Counted from the first letter of the stretch, positions 34,050 to 42,103 are shown. The stretch: 64,000 bases of DNA from Terribacillus aidingensis (GCF_900215625.1 NZ_OBEK01000001.1:186001-250000), one strand, 5' to 3'. The notes: generated from the sequence alone by a model not told the origin. Numbers and translations: made by a program.

Positions 34050-34463
34050 GTGATTATCATAAAAAAGCTGAAGAGCATCCTGTTTTTCCTGCTGGGAACC
34101 ATCGCTTTAGGCTTTGGCATAGCGGGAATTGTTCTCCCCGTACTGCCAGGGGGACCATTTCTATTAATTGCATTTTTTTGTTATGCAAAAAGTTCCAAAC
34201 GAATGGAAGCTTGGTTTCAAAGTACCACTTTTTATAAAAAGTACGTGCTTGCTTTAAAAGAAAACAGAGGCATGACTTTAAAGGAAAAGATCCGGATCAA
34301 TATTATTGCGGATGCGTTTATTTTGTTCTCGGTATTTTATATTGATATTTTACTAGTAAAGATTGTTTTGATCGTACTTGGTCTCATTAAGCATTATTAT
34401 TTTATAAAGAAAATTAAAACAATCACACCGGAGCAAGCGCAAGGACTGAAAAACCAAGCATAG
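34050..34463 (+). CDS. DUF454 (YbaN-type) inner membrane protein
   Basis: A 137-residue membrane protein: two N-terminal helices with the conserved GIAGIVLPVLPGGPFLLIAFFCYAKSS turn, an amphipathic SSKRMEAWFQST segment, then two more helices and a basic tail. This is the DUF454 family, function unknown. GTG at 34050 follows AAGGAAAATAATAAA. It stands alone with a terminator shared with the convergent VOC gene. Confidence 0.8.
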   Translation: MIIIKKLKSILFFLLGTIALGFGIAGIVLPVLPGGPFLLIAFFCYAKSSKRMEAWFQSTTFYKKYVLALKENRGMTLKEKIRINIIADAFILFSVFYIDILLVKIVLIVLGLIKHYYFIKKIKTITPEQAQGLKNQA

Positions 34464-34478
34464 TTCAGCATAGATATA

Positions 34479-34518
34479 GAAAAGGGCCGTTTCCTATATG
34501 GATACGGCCTTTTTTATC
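34479..34518. terminator. Bidirectional terminator
   Basis: AAAGGGCCGT and ACGGCCTTTTTT pair with a bulged G around a 13-base loop between convergent genes. Confidence 0.82.
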
Positions 34519-34894
34519 GTTTGCTTCCTACCGCAATCCATCTTTCATCGATATCCTCAAACACAAACAACTTATTGCCGTAATCCGTCACAACTAACGG
34601 TTGCACGATGGCAACACCCTTCTCAACAAGCTGCTGCTGCATCGCAGCTTGTTGATCCGTGATGAAATAAGCATCATACCCATACCCATACTGCTTTCGA
34701 TTCGGAAAAATCCGTTTCAAAGCAGATTGTGTCAGCATCAGCTCAATCAGATCGCGATAGAGTCGTATATGAGGATCCGATCCGCTTAAATAAGGATCGG
34801 CACGAAACCCAAGTTTTTCATAATAAGCAGCTGTTTCCAGCATATTAGGACAAGGAAAAATCTGCAGCGAATGAGAAAAGGAAGGCTGCTTCAT
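34514..34894 (-). CDS. VOC-superfamily (glyoxalase/bleomycin-resistance-like) protein
   Basis: A 126-residue single-domain VOC protein. Two beta-alpha-beta-beta-beta halves are visible (LQIFPCPNMLETAAYYEKLGF and AYFITDQQAAMQQQLVEKGV), ending LFVFEDIDERWIAVG. Relatives include fosfomycin/bleomycin resistance and lyases. Substrate is not readable. Its ATG overlaps the stop of a 25-codon frame (ATGA), so translation is probably coupled. Confidence 0.78.
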   Translation of the reverse strand: MKQPSFSHSLQIFPCPNMLETAAYYEKLGFRADPYLSGSDPHIRLYRDLIELMLTQSALKRIFPNRKQYGYGYDAYFITDQQAAMQQQLVEKGVAIVQPLVVTDYGNKLFVFEDIDERWIAVGSKR

Positions 34895-34968
34895 CGCGAT
34901 GCACCTTTCGCGGGAAAATAATCAGGCAGTACGATAAGGATGTAACGGTAGTGGAGTAAGGTCTTCAT
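34891..34968 (-). CDS. 25-codon upstream ORF coupled to the VOC gene
   Basis: ATG 34968 after AGGGGGAAACCAAA reads MKTLLHYRYILIVLPDYF and ends at TGA overlapping the VOC ATG. It has a strong ribosome site and a four-base overlap. It could be a leader peptide that delivers ribosomes to the VOC start, or a genuine micro-protein. No family recognised. Confidence 0.4.
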   Translation of the reverse strand: MKTLLHYRYILIVLPDYFPAKGASR

Positions 34969-35033
34969 TTTGGTTTCCCCCTTGTTTTCTCTAATACTGC
35001 CTGAAGCGTGATTTTTCCTTCTTGAGAATGAAA

Positions 35034-35062
35034 AAACGACGAGGATAGGGATCCTCGTCGCT
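35034..35062 (-). terminator. Terminator of the nuclease gene
   Basis: On the minus strand CGACGAGGAT and ATCCTCGTCG pair perfectly and are followed by TTTTTTC. Confidence 0.88.
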
Positions 35063-35065
35063 TCT

Positions 35066-36472
35066 TTATCTTTCACAGGCATAATTATCTTTATCTCTGT
35101 CCATCTTCGCTTGGTAAGCTGGATGGGAGCTATCTACTCCGCTTGGATAAGTCTTTCTTAGCTCCGTACAATTTTGAAAGTATTCCGTACGGCTGTTAGT
35201 CGGGGGAGTAGCTACTTCAGGCTCGCTAGTTGTCTGTTTTGGCTCTGCTGTCGGAGTTGACTGTGTAGTTGCTGTCGATTCTTTCTTTTCTTCTACACAG
35301 CCGTTAAAGACTTTACTTCCGACATAATTGCTTTCCTCCCATATTGCAATACCATCATTACTTGCAGATGCTTCAGCAGCTTCGTAGTCGTCCAGGTATC
35401 TTGTATTAGGCGGATACACGTAAGCAACGCGGGCTAATCCCTCTTCTAACAATGTCTTCTGAACAGACTTGCTGTCTACATAAACATAAGCAAGCAAACG
35501 ACCGTATTTATCCTTGCGTTCTCCAACATCAAACTCGAGCTCCAGCTTGCCACTGTTAACAAGTTGCCTATTTCGATTAGATGCTTCCTGACCAAATGGC
35601 TGAACACATTCGTTCGGGTGCTTCGTTTCAGGCGTATCAATAAGTAAGTATCTGACTGTCTCTTCTTTCCCGTTATAATTAACCTTAATAGTGTCGCCAT
35701 CGACTGTTTTAACAAGTGTAACTTCTACGCGTTCTTTAGTTCCGCTTGTTTTAGTCGCTTTGGATGTTGTTGGCGTAACAGAAGCAGAATCCGCTGTTTC
35801 CTTTTCACTTGATTGTTCTGTTTCTGTTTTTTTCTGGTCTTCTATAGTATCAGTAGATTGTTTTATTTCTTCTTTCTCTGGATCTGAATTTTCTTCCGCT
35901 TGTTTCTTTTCATCATCTTTTGTATCAGCTTTCGTTTCTGATGTAGCTGAAGCTATCTTTTCGGAAGATGTTTCATTTTTGGATGCAGTATTTTCATCAT
36001 CTGTAAGACCAAATAGATTCATAATTGCAGAGAACATGAATAAGTAGATGATAACAGCGGTAATCTTCTTCCAAGTCTTACCAGATCTAAATCCAAGTAT
36101 TTTCTGATGCCATTTCCGTTCGACAGTAGTTATCTGCATTTGACATCGATTCGTTAAGAAAGCGGCTATTGCTTTTCCGTTGTTGATTACTTGAAAACGG
36201 TGTATACCTATTTGAAACTTAGAATGCATGGCAAAATGATCGACTTCACCTGTTGTTCCTTCCTGCCAAACTAACTCGGCCGTTTGTTGCAAAGAACCTG
36301 CAAAGTCCAAGTTAAATGTTAGGAGAGCACTTTCTGTAAAAACACCTAGGTCTTCTTTGCCTTCTCTTCCTGGAAGCTCCACACGCTCAATGAAATATGC
36401 CTTCGGATACGCTGACTCGACCAATCGCTGCAATCGCTTACTCTTTGATTCTTCCTTCTTCTTTTGTGTCAT
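35066..36472 (-). CDS. Membrane-anchored thermonuclease with Excalibur domain
   Basis: A 468-residue multidomain protein. Residues 1-155 form an unidentified cytosolic domain. One membrane helix follows (ITAVIIYLFMFSAIMNLFGL), then a long Glu/Lys/Ser/Thr linker. The staphylococcal-nuclease-like domain holds VKTVDGDTIKVN, RYLLIDTPETKHP and GERKDKYGRLLAYVY. A C-terminal Excalibur calcium-binding motif ends the protein (DRDKDNYACER, with the paired Cys at FQNCTEL). It would degrade nucleic acid at the outer cell surface. ATG 36472 follows AAGGAGATAGAAGC. The cytosolic first domain makes it larger than secreted YncB/YokF-like nucleases. Confidence 0.85.
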   Translation of the reverse strand: MTQKKKEESKSKRLQRLVESAYPKAYFIERVELPGREGKEDLGVFTESALLTFNLDFAGSLQQTAELVWQEGTTGEVDHFAMHSKFQIGIHRFQVINNGKAIAAFLTNRCQMQITTVERKWHQKILGFRSGKTWKKITAVIIYLFMFSAIMNLFGLTDDENTASKNETSSEKIASATSETKADTKDDEKKQAEENSDPEKEEIKQSTDTIEDQKKTETEQSSEKETADSASVTPTTSKATKTSGTKERVEVTLVKTVDGDTIKVNYNGKEETVRYLLIDTPETKHPNECVQPFGQEASNRNRQLVNSGKLELEFDVGERKDKYGRLLAYVYVDSKSVQKTLLEEGLARVAYVYPPNTRYLDDYEAAEASASNDGIAIWEESNYVGSKVFNGCVEEKKESTATTQSTPTAEPKQTTSEPEVATPPTNSRTEYFQNCTELRKTYPSGVDSSHPAYQAKMDRDKDNYACER

Positions 36473-36727
36473 GCTTCTATCTCCTTCTTGTGGTTTGTAC
36501 CTGGTGCACGGAGTTTGTATAAGATGAAAAAAGCTAGAATGATAGTATATTTGTGCTCTTACATTATATAACAATAGTTCCGCAATAAAACAATTATATT
36601 TAAGTTTACTAGCGTTGATATCTACCTATTAGTGAATATTACAATATAAGGATAATTCTTCTTATTCAAGAGCACAGTAAATATTATGCACAACTTGTTC
36701 ATACAGAAAAGTAGTAAGAGGATATAT

Positions 36728-36933
36728 ATGGAAGCTGTTATGTTCATCATCAGCATCTTTGGTTTCTTAAACGCAGGTACCTTTATGGGAGTTTTTATTA
36801 TCGGGCAGCAGCAGCGGGGAATTATCATACGGAAAAGAAGGAAGATCGCAAGCTGCGAATGAAGGTTGGTAAGATAAGTGGCGTTATTGGAGTAATAGCG
36901 CTGCTCATAGGGATGCTGTTTTATCTAATTTAA
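36728..36933 (+). pseudogene. Small two-helix membrane protein gene with a frameshift in a G-run
   Basis: AAGAGGATATAT precedes ATG 36728, which reads MEAVMFIISIFGFLNAGTF and FMGVFIIGQQQRG, then leaves frame at CGGGG (about 36819). The neighbouring frame continues NYHTEKKEDRKLRMKVGK and ISGVIGVIALLIGMLFYLI to TAA 36931-36933. One extra G would give a continuous 68-residue protein with two membrane helices. A homopolymer miscount or a phase-type shift is likely. No family recognised. Confidence 0.5.
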
Positions 36934-37364
36934 GGGGTCGTAAAGAGGAAGAACACGAACACATAGACGAAACCTCCTGACATCAGAGAGGTTTTCTTTT
37001 TAACAAATTCACATTCACTTCTTTTCATCGCTTCTCTTATAAAGTCTCCATTGTAGTAGAGCATCTCGGGCTCAGCTTTAATGATCCTTTTAAATACAGC
37101 AGAACGCACAGACAAGAAGGTCATCAGGTACTGCATGCCGATTAGCACCATAAAAGCTGTTAATTCTTCAGCTAGAGCCACCTTTTTGGTAAGTAAGATA
37201 GTGGCGGGGGTAGAGCCGAGTGCAATTGTCACAATAAAATCAAAAGAATTCATCTTAGATAGCGTACGCTTACCTGAAACCCTCAAGAAAAGTACTAATC
37301 CAATATAAGCTAGAATGCCGACTACTACTGTTCTTTCAATTGCTTGCCAGTTGTTAAATAACAA
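36930..37364 (-). CDS. C-terminally truncated DUF421 (YetF-type) membrane protein
   Basis: A 144-residue protein that matches the N-terminal part of DUF421/YetF proteins: three membrane helices and the start of the cytosolic domain (KAEPEMLYYNGDFIREAMKRSE). Full members continue for some 70-90 residues. Here the sequence turns into an unrelated hydrophobic tail (FVYVFVFFLFTTP) that overlaps the end of the convergent frameshifted gene. The truncation point contains a CCTC/GAGG hairpin. It is probably non-functional or altered. Confidence 0.7.
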   Translation of the reverse strand: MLFNNWQAIERTVVVGILAYIGLVLFLRVSGKRTLSKMNSFDFIVTIALGSTPATILLTKKVALAEELTAFMVLIGMQYLMTFLSVRSAVFKRIIKAEPEMLYYNGDFIREAMKRSECEFVKKKTSLMSGGFVYVFVFFLFTTP

Positions 37365-37471
37365 ACTTACAGCTTTAAATCATCAACGTAAAAGTGTTTT
37401 CCCAGGAGGTGAAGATAATAAACGATTGTCCGTGGTGGAATGTGACAGTTTCTATTTTGGAGAAAAGACTG

Positions 37472-37621
37472 TTGACATGACAATTTGATATATTATATAA
37501 TTATCTCGAATTAGAGATAAATGAAATGAAAAAGTGAAATTATATTTTTTTGCACGAATACCTCGAATTAGAGATAAATAGTAAGTTATTTTTTTACCTA
37601 TATGTCTCTAATTCGAGATAA
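37472..37621 (+). promoter_or_regulatory. Promoter with three MhqR-type operators
   Basis: TTGACA (37472-37477), an 18-bp spacer and TATAAT (37496-37501) form a strong promoter. TATCTCGAATTAGAGATA-type palindromes lie at 37501-37520, 37559-37577 and, reversed, 37603-37621. The motif matches the MhqR operator described in B. subtilis for quinone- and catechol-response genes. The first touches the -10 box and the last abuts the ribosome binding site. No mhqR gene is in the window. Confidence 0.85.
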
Positions 37622-37637
37622 AAAAGGAGTGAACAGT

Positions 37638-38573
37638 ATGACCAAACAAACACAAGGTATTCACCACATTACCGCAATTGTCGGGCATCCGCAGGAGAAC
37701 GTCGATTTTTATGCTGGTGTGTTGGGACTTCGTCTCGTGAAAAAAACGGTGAATTTTGATGATCCAGGCACTTATCATCTTTACTTTGGTGATGAAAAAG
37801 GAAAACCAGGCACCATTATGACTTTCTTTCCCTGGCCAAATGCTTATCAAGGGAAAATAGGTGATGGGCAGGTTGGTGTCACTTCTTATGCAGTTCCAAA
37901 AGGTGCTTTGCCTTTCTGGGAACATCGTCTCGAAAAATTTGATATTGCCTATACGAAGACGGAACGCTTTGGCGAAACTTACTTGCAGTTTGATGATGTA
38001 CACGGACTGCATTTAGAAATCGTTGAAAGAGAAGCTGGCGAACCAAATACGTGGATAGTTGGTGAAGTGACTGCTGATGTTGCGATTAAAGGCTTTGGCG
38101 GTGCAACACTTTACTCCAGAAGACCTGGAAGCACAGGCGAGCTTCTTGAAAATATGGGATTAAAAAAGGTTGGCGAGGAAGGCGGCTATGTTCGCTATCA
38201 CGCAGCTGGTGAGTTTGGAAACATCATTGATATGAAACAGACAACAAGCGGACGCAGCTCCATGGGGGTAGGCACCGTTCATCATATAGCTTGGCGTGCA
38301 AGTGACAATCAAGATCAGCTGGACTGGAGCAATTATATAGCGGACTTAGGATATGGCGTGACACCCGTACAAGATCGAAACTACTTCAATGCTATTTACT
38401 TCCGTGAGCACGGTGAAATCTTGTTTGAGATTGCAACAGATCCGCCAGGTTTTGCTATTGATGAAGAGCAGCATGCAATGGGCGAGAAACTAATGCTGCC
38501 GCAGCAATACGAGCAGAACCGCGAGAAAATAGAAAAGCATGTTATACCTTTTGAAGTAAGAGAGCTAGATTAA
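37638..38573 (+). CDS. Ring-cleaving dioxygenase (MhqA/MhqO type, VOC fold)
   Basis: A 311-residue two-domain VOC dioxygenase that opens catechol- or hydroquinone-like rings, detoxifying quinones. Metal-ligand regions are QGIHHITAIVG near 5-15, TVHHIAWRASDN near 210, and ILFEIATDPPGF near 262. B. subtilis MhqA, MhqE and MhqO are the relatives. ATG 37638 follows AAAAAGGAGTGAACAGT; the longer frame starts in an operator. Control by MhqR-type repression is well supported by the adjacent sites. Confidence 0.9.
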   Translation: MTKQTQGIHHITAIVGHPQENVDFYAGVLGLRLVKKTVNFDDPGTYHLYFGDEKGKPGTIMTFFPWPNAYQGKIGDGQVGVTSYAVPKGALPFWEHRLEKFDIAYTKTERFGETYLQFDDVHGLHLEIVEREAGEPNTWIVGEVTADVAIKGFGGATLYSRRPGSTGELLENMGLKKVGEEGGYVRYHAAGEFGNIIDMKQTTSGRSSMGVGTVHHIAWRASDNQDQLDWSNYIADLGYGVTPVQDRNYFNAIYFREHGEILFEIATDPPGFAIDEEQHAMGEKLMLPQQYEQNREKIEKHVIPFEVRELD

Positions 38574-38598
38574 CATTATAGAAGGATATTTACCTGTA

Positions 38599-38616
38599 TA
38601 TCTCGAATTAGAGATA
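38599..38616 (+). promoter_or_regulatory. Fourth MhqR-type operator
   Basis: TATCTCGAATTAGAGATA at 38599-38616 repeats the sites before the dioxygenase exactly. It lies 91 bp before the quinone-reductase-like gene, so that gene is in the same regulon with its own promoter. Confidence 0.8.
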
Positions 38617-38706
38617 AGAATTCCGATAAAACTATTGAAGTCTTTTGCGGAGGTGGTTCTTATCGCGTGTTGAGCGGGTAGACTGATAGAAGGAGTGAAC
38701 GTATAA

Positions 38707-39366
38707 ATGGGATTTCTAAATAAATTATTCGGAAAAACTAAGGAGAATGAGACAATGGAAAACGTAAAAGTAGCAGTCGTATATTACAGCATGGGCGGCA
38801 CTAACTATCAGATGGCAAAATGGGCAGCAGAGGCAGCCAAAGAAGCAGGTGCAGAAGCAAAAGTACTGCAAGTACAAGAAATAGCACCTCAATCTGTAAT
38901 TGATGGCAATCCAGCTTGGAAAGCACAAGCAGAAGCAACGAAAGATGTACCTGTCTCATCTTCCGACGATATTGAATGGGCAGATGCCATTATTTTCAGC
39001 GTACCAACGCGCTTCGGTAACATGCCATCTCAAATGAAACAGTTCCTTGATCTGCAGGGCGGTTTATGGGCAACTGGCAAAACAGTAAACAAAGTAGTCA
39101 GCGCAATGACATCCGCTCAAAACCCGCATGGCGGACAAGAAGCAACACTACTATCTCTGTACACATCCATGATGCATTGGGGCGCTATCATCGCAACACC
39201 AGGCTACACAGATCCAGTTCTATTCGCAGCCGGCGGTAACCCGTACGGCACAAGCGTCACTGTTGGCCAAGACGGTAAAATGATCGAAGACGTAGAAGCA
39301 GCCGTGAAACATCAAGCAAAACGCACGGTTTCTGTTGCGGAATGGGTTAAAAAAGGAAATCAGTAA
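38707..39366 (+). CDS. NAD(P)H:quinone oxidoreductase, WrbA type
   Basis: A 219-residue flavodoxin-like WrbA enzyme that reduces quinones by two electrons. FMN loops: VVYYSMGGTNYQMAKWA, FSVPTRFGNMPSQMKQFLD and SAQNPHGGQEATLLSLY. Two good starts exist: ATG 38707 after AGAAGGAG adds MGFLNKLFGKTKENET; ATG 38755, after AAGGAGAATGAGACA, gives the standard WrbA N-terminus. The amphipathic extension could place part of the enzyme at the membrane. The MhqR-type site upstream links it to the dioxygenase. Confidence 0.9.
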   Translation: MGFLNKLFGKTKENETMENVKVAVVYYSMGGTNYQMAKWAAEAAKEAGAEAKVLQVQEIAPQSVIDGNPAWKAQAEATKDVPVSSSDDIEWADAIIFSVPTRFGNMPSQMKQFLDLQGGLWATGKTVNKVVSAMTSAQNPHGGQEATLLSLYTSMMHWGAIIATPGYTDPVLFAAGGNPYGTSVTVGQDGKMIEDVEAAVKHQAKRTVSVAEWVKKGNQ

Positions 39367-39383
39367 GAAAAGATAGGAGATTC

Positions 39384-39416
39384 AGAACCCTGCGTTTAAG
39401 GCGCAGGGTTTTCTTT
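39384..39416 (+). terminator. Terminator after the WrbA-like gene
   Basis: AACCCTGCG and CGCAGGGTT pair perfectly, followed by TTCTTT. Confidence 0.88.
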
Positions 39417-39480
39417 ATATACACGAGACAGCCTTGCAAGACGGACGCTTCTTGCCATAAAATGTACATGCTATACTTTA

Positions 39481-39540
39481 GTAGAAGTAGAAGTAGAAGT
39501 AGAAGTAGAAGTAGAAGTAGAAGTAGAAGTAGAAGTAGAA
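39481..39540 (+). repeat. (GTAGAA)10 hexanucleotide microsatellite
   Basis: Ten perfect GTAGAA units, followed by degenerate units (GTTGAG, GTGAAT). A TATACT -10-like box lies at 39472-39477 immediately before. In the frame of the following small gene the repeat would encode Val-Glu, but no start codon precedes it. It therefore probably sits in the 5' leader between promoter and ribosome site. Repeat-number change would alter leader length in steps of 6 bp. Confidence 0.92.
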
Positions 39541-39546
39541 GTTGAG

Positions 39547-39720
39547 GTGAATCTTCTGAGTAAAATAAGACTTCTCATTGCTGCTGTCTTGTCTATTGCA
39601 TTGGCAGTAATGTTTTTTAATAATGACAGAAATGTATTTGGTTATGCAATGTGTATTGTTGCTATAGCAGTTACAATTGAGTTTATCAGACAACTTAAAA
39701 AGAGTAATGCATCCGATTAG
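39547..39720 (+). CDS. Small two-helix membrane protein behind a microsatellite
   Basis: The frame reads (V)NLLSKIRLLIAAVLSIAL, with AVMFF, an asparagine-rich turn, then YAMCIVAIAVTIEFI and KKSNASD: two membrane helices, basic inside. Start is uncertain. GTG 39547 is in frame without a good site; CTG 39556 is correctly spaced after GAGGTGA and may be a mutated ATG. About 54-57 residues. A terminator follows directly. Function unknown. Confidence 0.55.
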   Translation: MNLLSKIRLLIAAVLSIALAVMFFNNDRNVFGYAMCIVAIAVTIEFIRQLKKSNASD

Positions 39721-39748
39721 GGGATCCGTTAGCGGGTCCTTTTTTTTG
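39720..39748 (+). terminator. Terminator after the small membrane gene
   Basis: GGATCCG and CGGGTCC around TTAG, then eight Ts. Confidence 0.82.
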
Positions 39749-39936
39749 TATCAAAGAGGACTTGATTTCTTGTTTGATGGAAAGATGTTGAACCAGTATA
39801 CTAGATAAATAGGCTGGTTCAGGTTATCGATGAACAGTCTTAATAGAATTAGAGATGGCTTTGGCAGTATTCATTTGAAGTTTAGTCAGTTTTAGTAAGA
39901 GCTACATACACTTTTGTCATAAAGGAGAAGAAGAAT

Positions 39937-40758
39937 TTGTTTCAATGGCGTAATATATTTAAAGGTATGGCAATGGGAGTCAGTGACCTTATTCCGGGCG
40001 TAAGCGGGGGAACCATTGCTTTATTGCTTGGGATTTATCAACAGTTTATCGCTTCTATTAACGGCGTTTTTTCGAAGCGATGGAAGCAGAGCTTGCTGTT
40101 TTTGATACCAATCGGGATTGGAATAGTGATTGCGCTTTTGCTGGTGAGCCGTTTAGTAGAATGGCTGATTGAGGTATATCCTCAGCCAACGTTTATTTTC
40201 TTCCTGGGGCTTATCATCGGGATTATCCCTACGTTGCTGAAGGAGATTGATTTTAAGCAGTCATTTACTCCAGTCCATTATGTGCTGCTTTTAATTGGGG
40301 CAGCTCTGGTTGCCAGTACTGCGTTCGTAAAAGATGATAACATGGCTGCAGTGATTGAGCATCTTAGTCAAAGTGATTACTTATTGTTATTTTTTGCTGG
40401 ATGGCTTGCGAGTTCTGCCATGATTCTCCCTGGAATCAGCGGTTCTTTTGTGTTGCTGCTATTGGGTGTTTATCCAACCGTTATCAATGCGATTTCCAAT
40501 CTTAACTTCGCGGTTATTCTAACAGTCGGAGCTGGTGTTTTTATTGGTGTGCTTGTTACAAGTAAGCTGATTACCATCCTTCTAGCTAAGTTTAAAGCTG
40601 GTACTTATGCGGTTATGATTGGCTTTATTGTGGGCTCCATCGTGATTATTTATCCAGGATTTCCAGGCAATGCTGTGTTAATCATCGTGAGCATCACCGC
40701 ATTTATTGCAGGTGTGATATGTGCTTATCTATTAAGTGGATTAGACGTAGAGAAATAA
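39937..40758 (+). CDS. DUF368 polyprenyl-phosphate carrier (PopT type)
   Basis: A 273-residue membrane protein with two inverted repeats, each carrying the DUF368 signature: VSDLIPGVSGGTIALLLGIY near 15-35 and LPGISGSFVLLLLGVY near 165. DUF368 members (PopT) and DedA proteins were shown to recycle undecaprenyl phosphate across the membrane, so it may act with uppP (22250). TTG at 39937 is the start, since AAAGGAG lies 8 bases before. Confidence 0.87.
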   Translation: MFQWRNIFKGMAMGVSDLIPGVSGGTIALLLGIYQQFIASINGVFSKRWKQSLLFLIPIGIGIVIALLLVSRLVEWLIEVYPQPTFIFFLGLIIGIIPTLLKEIDFKQSFTPVHYVLLLIGAALVASTAFVKDDNMAAVIEHLSQSDYLLLFFAGWLASSAMILPGISGSFVLLLLGVYPTVINAISNLNFAVILTVGAGVFIGVLVTSKLITILLAKFKAGTYAVMIGFIVGSIVIIYPGFPGNAVLIIVSITAFIAGVICAYLLSGLDVEK

Positions 40759-40771
40759 ATCAAATGCATAC

Positions 40772-40818
40772 AACAGCCGGCCTTTCCGATAAGTGGAGAG
40801 CCGGCTGTTTTTTTGTGA
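40772..40818 (+). terminator. Terminator after the DUF368 gene
   Basis: ACAGCCGGC(CTTTCC) pairs with (GGAGA)GCCGGCTGT, followed by seven Ts. Confidence 0.9.
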
Positions 40819-40945
40819 AAATCCATATCCTCTCCAGAGCAGTATACAATTTCCCCAATAAGACAATATTACTACGTAACAGCGTTTAATTGCAGAGGAT
40901 TAAGGCTATGTCTTAACTTAGGCTGACTATATAGGGGGACTTATT

Positions 40946-42034
40946 GTGAAAATCACAGCTGCAGTAACACATGCACAAGGAGAAGATTTTAAGATTGAAG
41001 AAGTGGAATTACAAGAGCCGAAAGCCAATGAAGTGTTAATTAAAGTGGTGGCTTCTGGTGTTTGTCATACGGACGCCGTGGCAAGAGACGCTGGACTGTC
41101 GCCTTTTCCGGTAGTGCTTGGACATGAGGGGTCCGGTATTATTGAAAAAGTAGGGAGCGGTGTCCGCAATTTTGAAGCTGGAGATCACGTTGTATTGTCT
41201 TTCGCATCCTGCGGAGAATGTGAGAATTGCTTATCTGCACATCCAGCCGCTTGTGTGCGATTTAATGAATTGAATTTTGATGGCAAAATGGAAGATCATA
41301 CACATCGTCTGCATCAGCAGGACCAGGAGGTATCAACCTTTTTCGGTCAGTCATCATTCGGTACATTTGCTATCGTGAACGAACGTAACGTTGTGAAAGT
41401 AGACAAAGATGTTGATTTAGCGTTGCTCGGACCGCTTGGATGCGGTATTCAAACCGGCAGTGGTACGGTATTAAATAAATTAAAACCAGAATTTGGGTCA
41501 TCTATTGCCATCTATGGCTGCGGAGCCGTGGGTCTTAGTGCCATTATGGCAGCTAAGATTGCAGGCTGTGAGCGTATCATTGCTGTTGATGTACATGATG
41601 CCCGTTTAGAGCTGGCCAAGGAGTTAGGCGCAACAGATGTATTTAATGGATCAAAAGTAGATGTGGTGGAGGAAATCAAAGCGATTACTAAAGTGGGTAC
41701 GAACTACGCAATTGATACTACTGGGGTGCCACAAGTAGTGCGTCAATCGCTGCACGCTCTGCGTCCGCTTGGTGTAAGTGCCATTGTAGGAGTAACACCA
41801 ACAATGGAATTTGATGTGCATAATGACATTATGGCTGAAGGGAAGGCAATGATTGGTGTCATCGAAGGAGATGCTGTACCTAAATTGTTCATTCCAAAAC
41901 TAATCGATTACTACAAGAAGGGTGTATTTCCATTTGATAAGCTGGTGAAGTTCTATGAATTCGATCAAATCAATGAGGCATTTGCTGATTCGAAAGCAGG
42001 CGTTGCATTGAAACCGGTTCTTAAAATCAGCTAG
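40946..42034 (+). CDS. Zinc-dependent NAD alcohol dehydrogenase
   Basis: A 362-residue medium-chain dehydrogenase. Catalytic zinc ligands Cys and His are in GVCHTDAVARD and GHEGSG. The structural zinc lobe is CGECENCLSAHPAAC. NAD binding is GCGAVG with an acidic end AVDVHD. GPLGCGIQTGSGTVLN matches the XylB/aryl-alcohol branch, so benzyl- or aryl-alcohols are plausible substrates. GTG at 40946 follows AGGGGGACTTATT. It is monocistronic. Confidence 0.9.
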   Translation: MKITAAVTHAQGEDFKIEEVELQEPKANEVLIKVVASGVCHTDAVARDAGLSPFPVVLGHEGSGIIEKVGSGVRNFEAGDHVVLSFASCGECENCLSAHPAACVRFNELNFDGKMEDHTHRLHQQDQEVSTFFGQSSFGTFAIVNERNVVKVDKDVDLALLGPLGCGIQTGSGTVLNKLKPEFGSSIAIYGCGAVGLSAIMAAKIAGCERIIAVDVHDARLELAKELGATDVFNGSKVDVVEEIKAITKVGTNYAIDTTGVPQVVRQSLHALRPLGVSAIVGVTPTMEFDVHNDIMAEGKAMIGVIEGDAVPKLFIPKLIDYYKKGVFPFDKLVKFYEFDQINEAFADSKAGVALKPVLKIS

Positions 42035-42061
42035 GATCCATGCAGGTTCCATCTTATAAAC

Positions 42062-42103
42062 GAGAACAGCTGGGAAGACAAAGTTCCCAGCTGTTTTTTG
42101 TTA
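42062..42103 (+). terminator. Terminator after the alcohol dehydrogenase
   Basis: AACAGCTGGGAA and TTCCCAGCTGTT pair perfectly, followed by TTTTG. Confidence 0.92.

Noticed and set aside
39481-39540. Possible CRISPR-like repeat
   Set aside because: Units are 6 bp with no spacers and no cas genes; it is a simple microsatellite.
39478-39693. Minus-strand frame with an alternating Phe-Tyr run
   Set aside because: It is only the complement of the GTAGAA repeat and the small plus-strand gene; no ribosome site.
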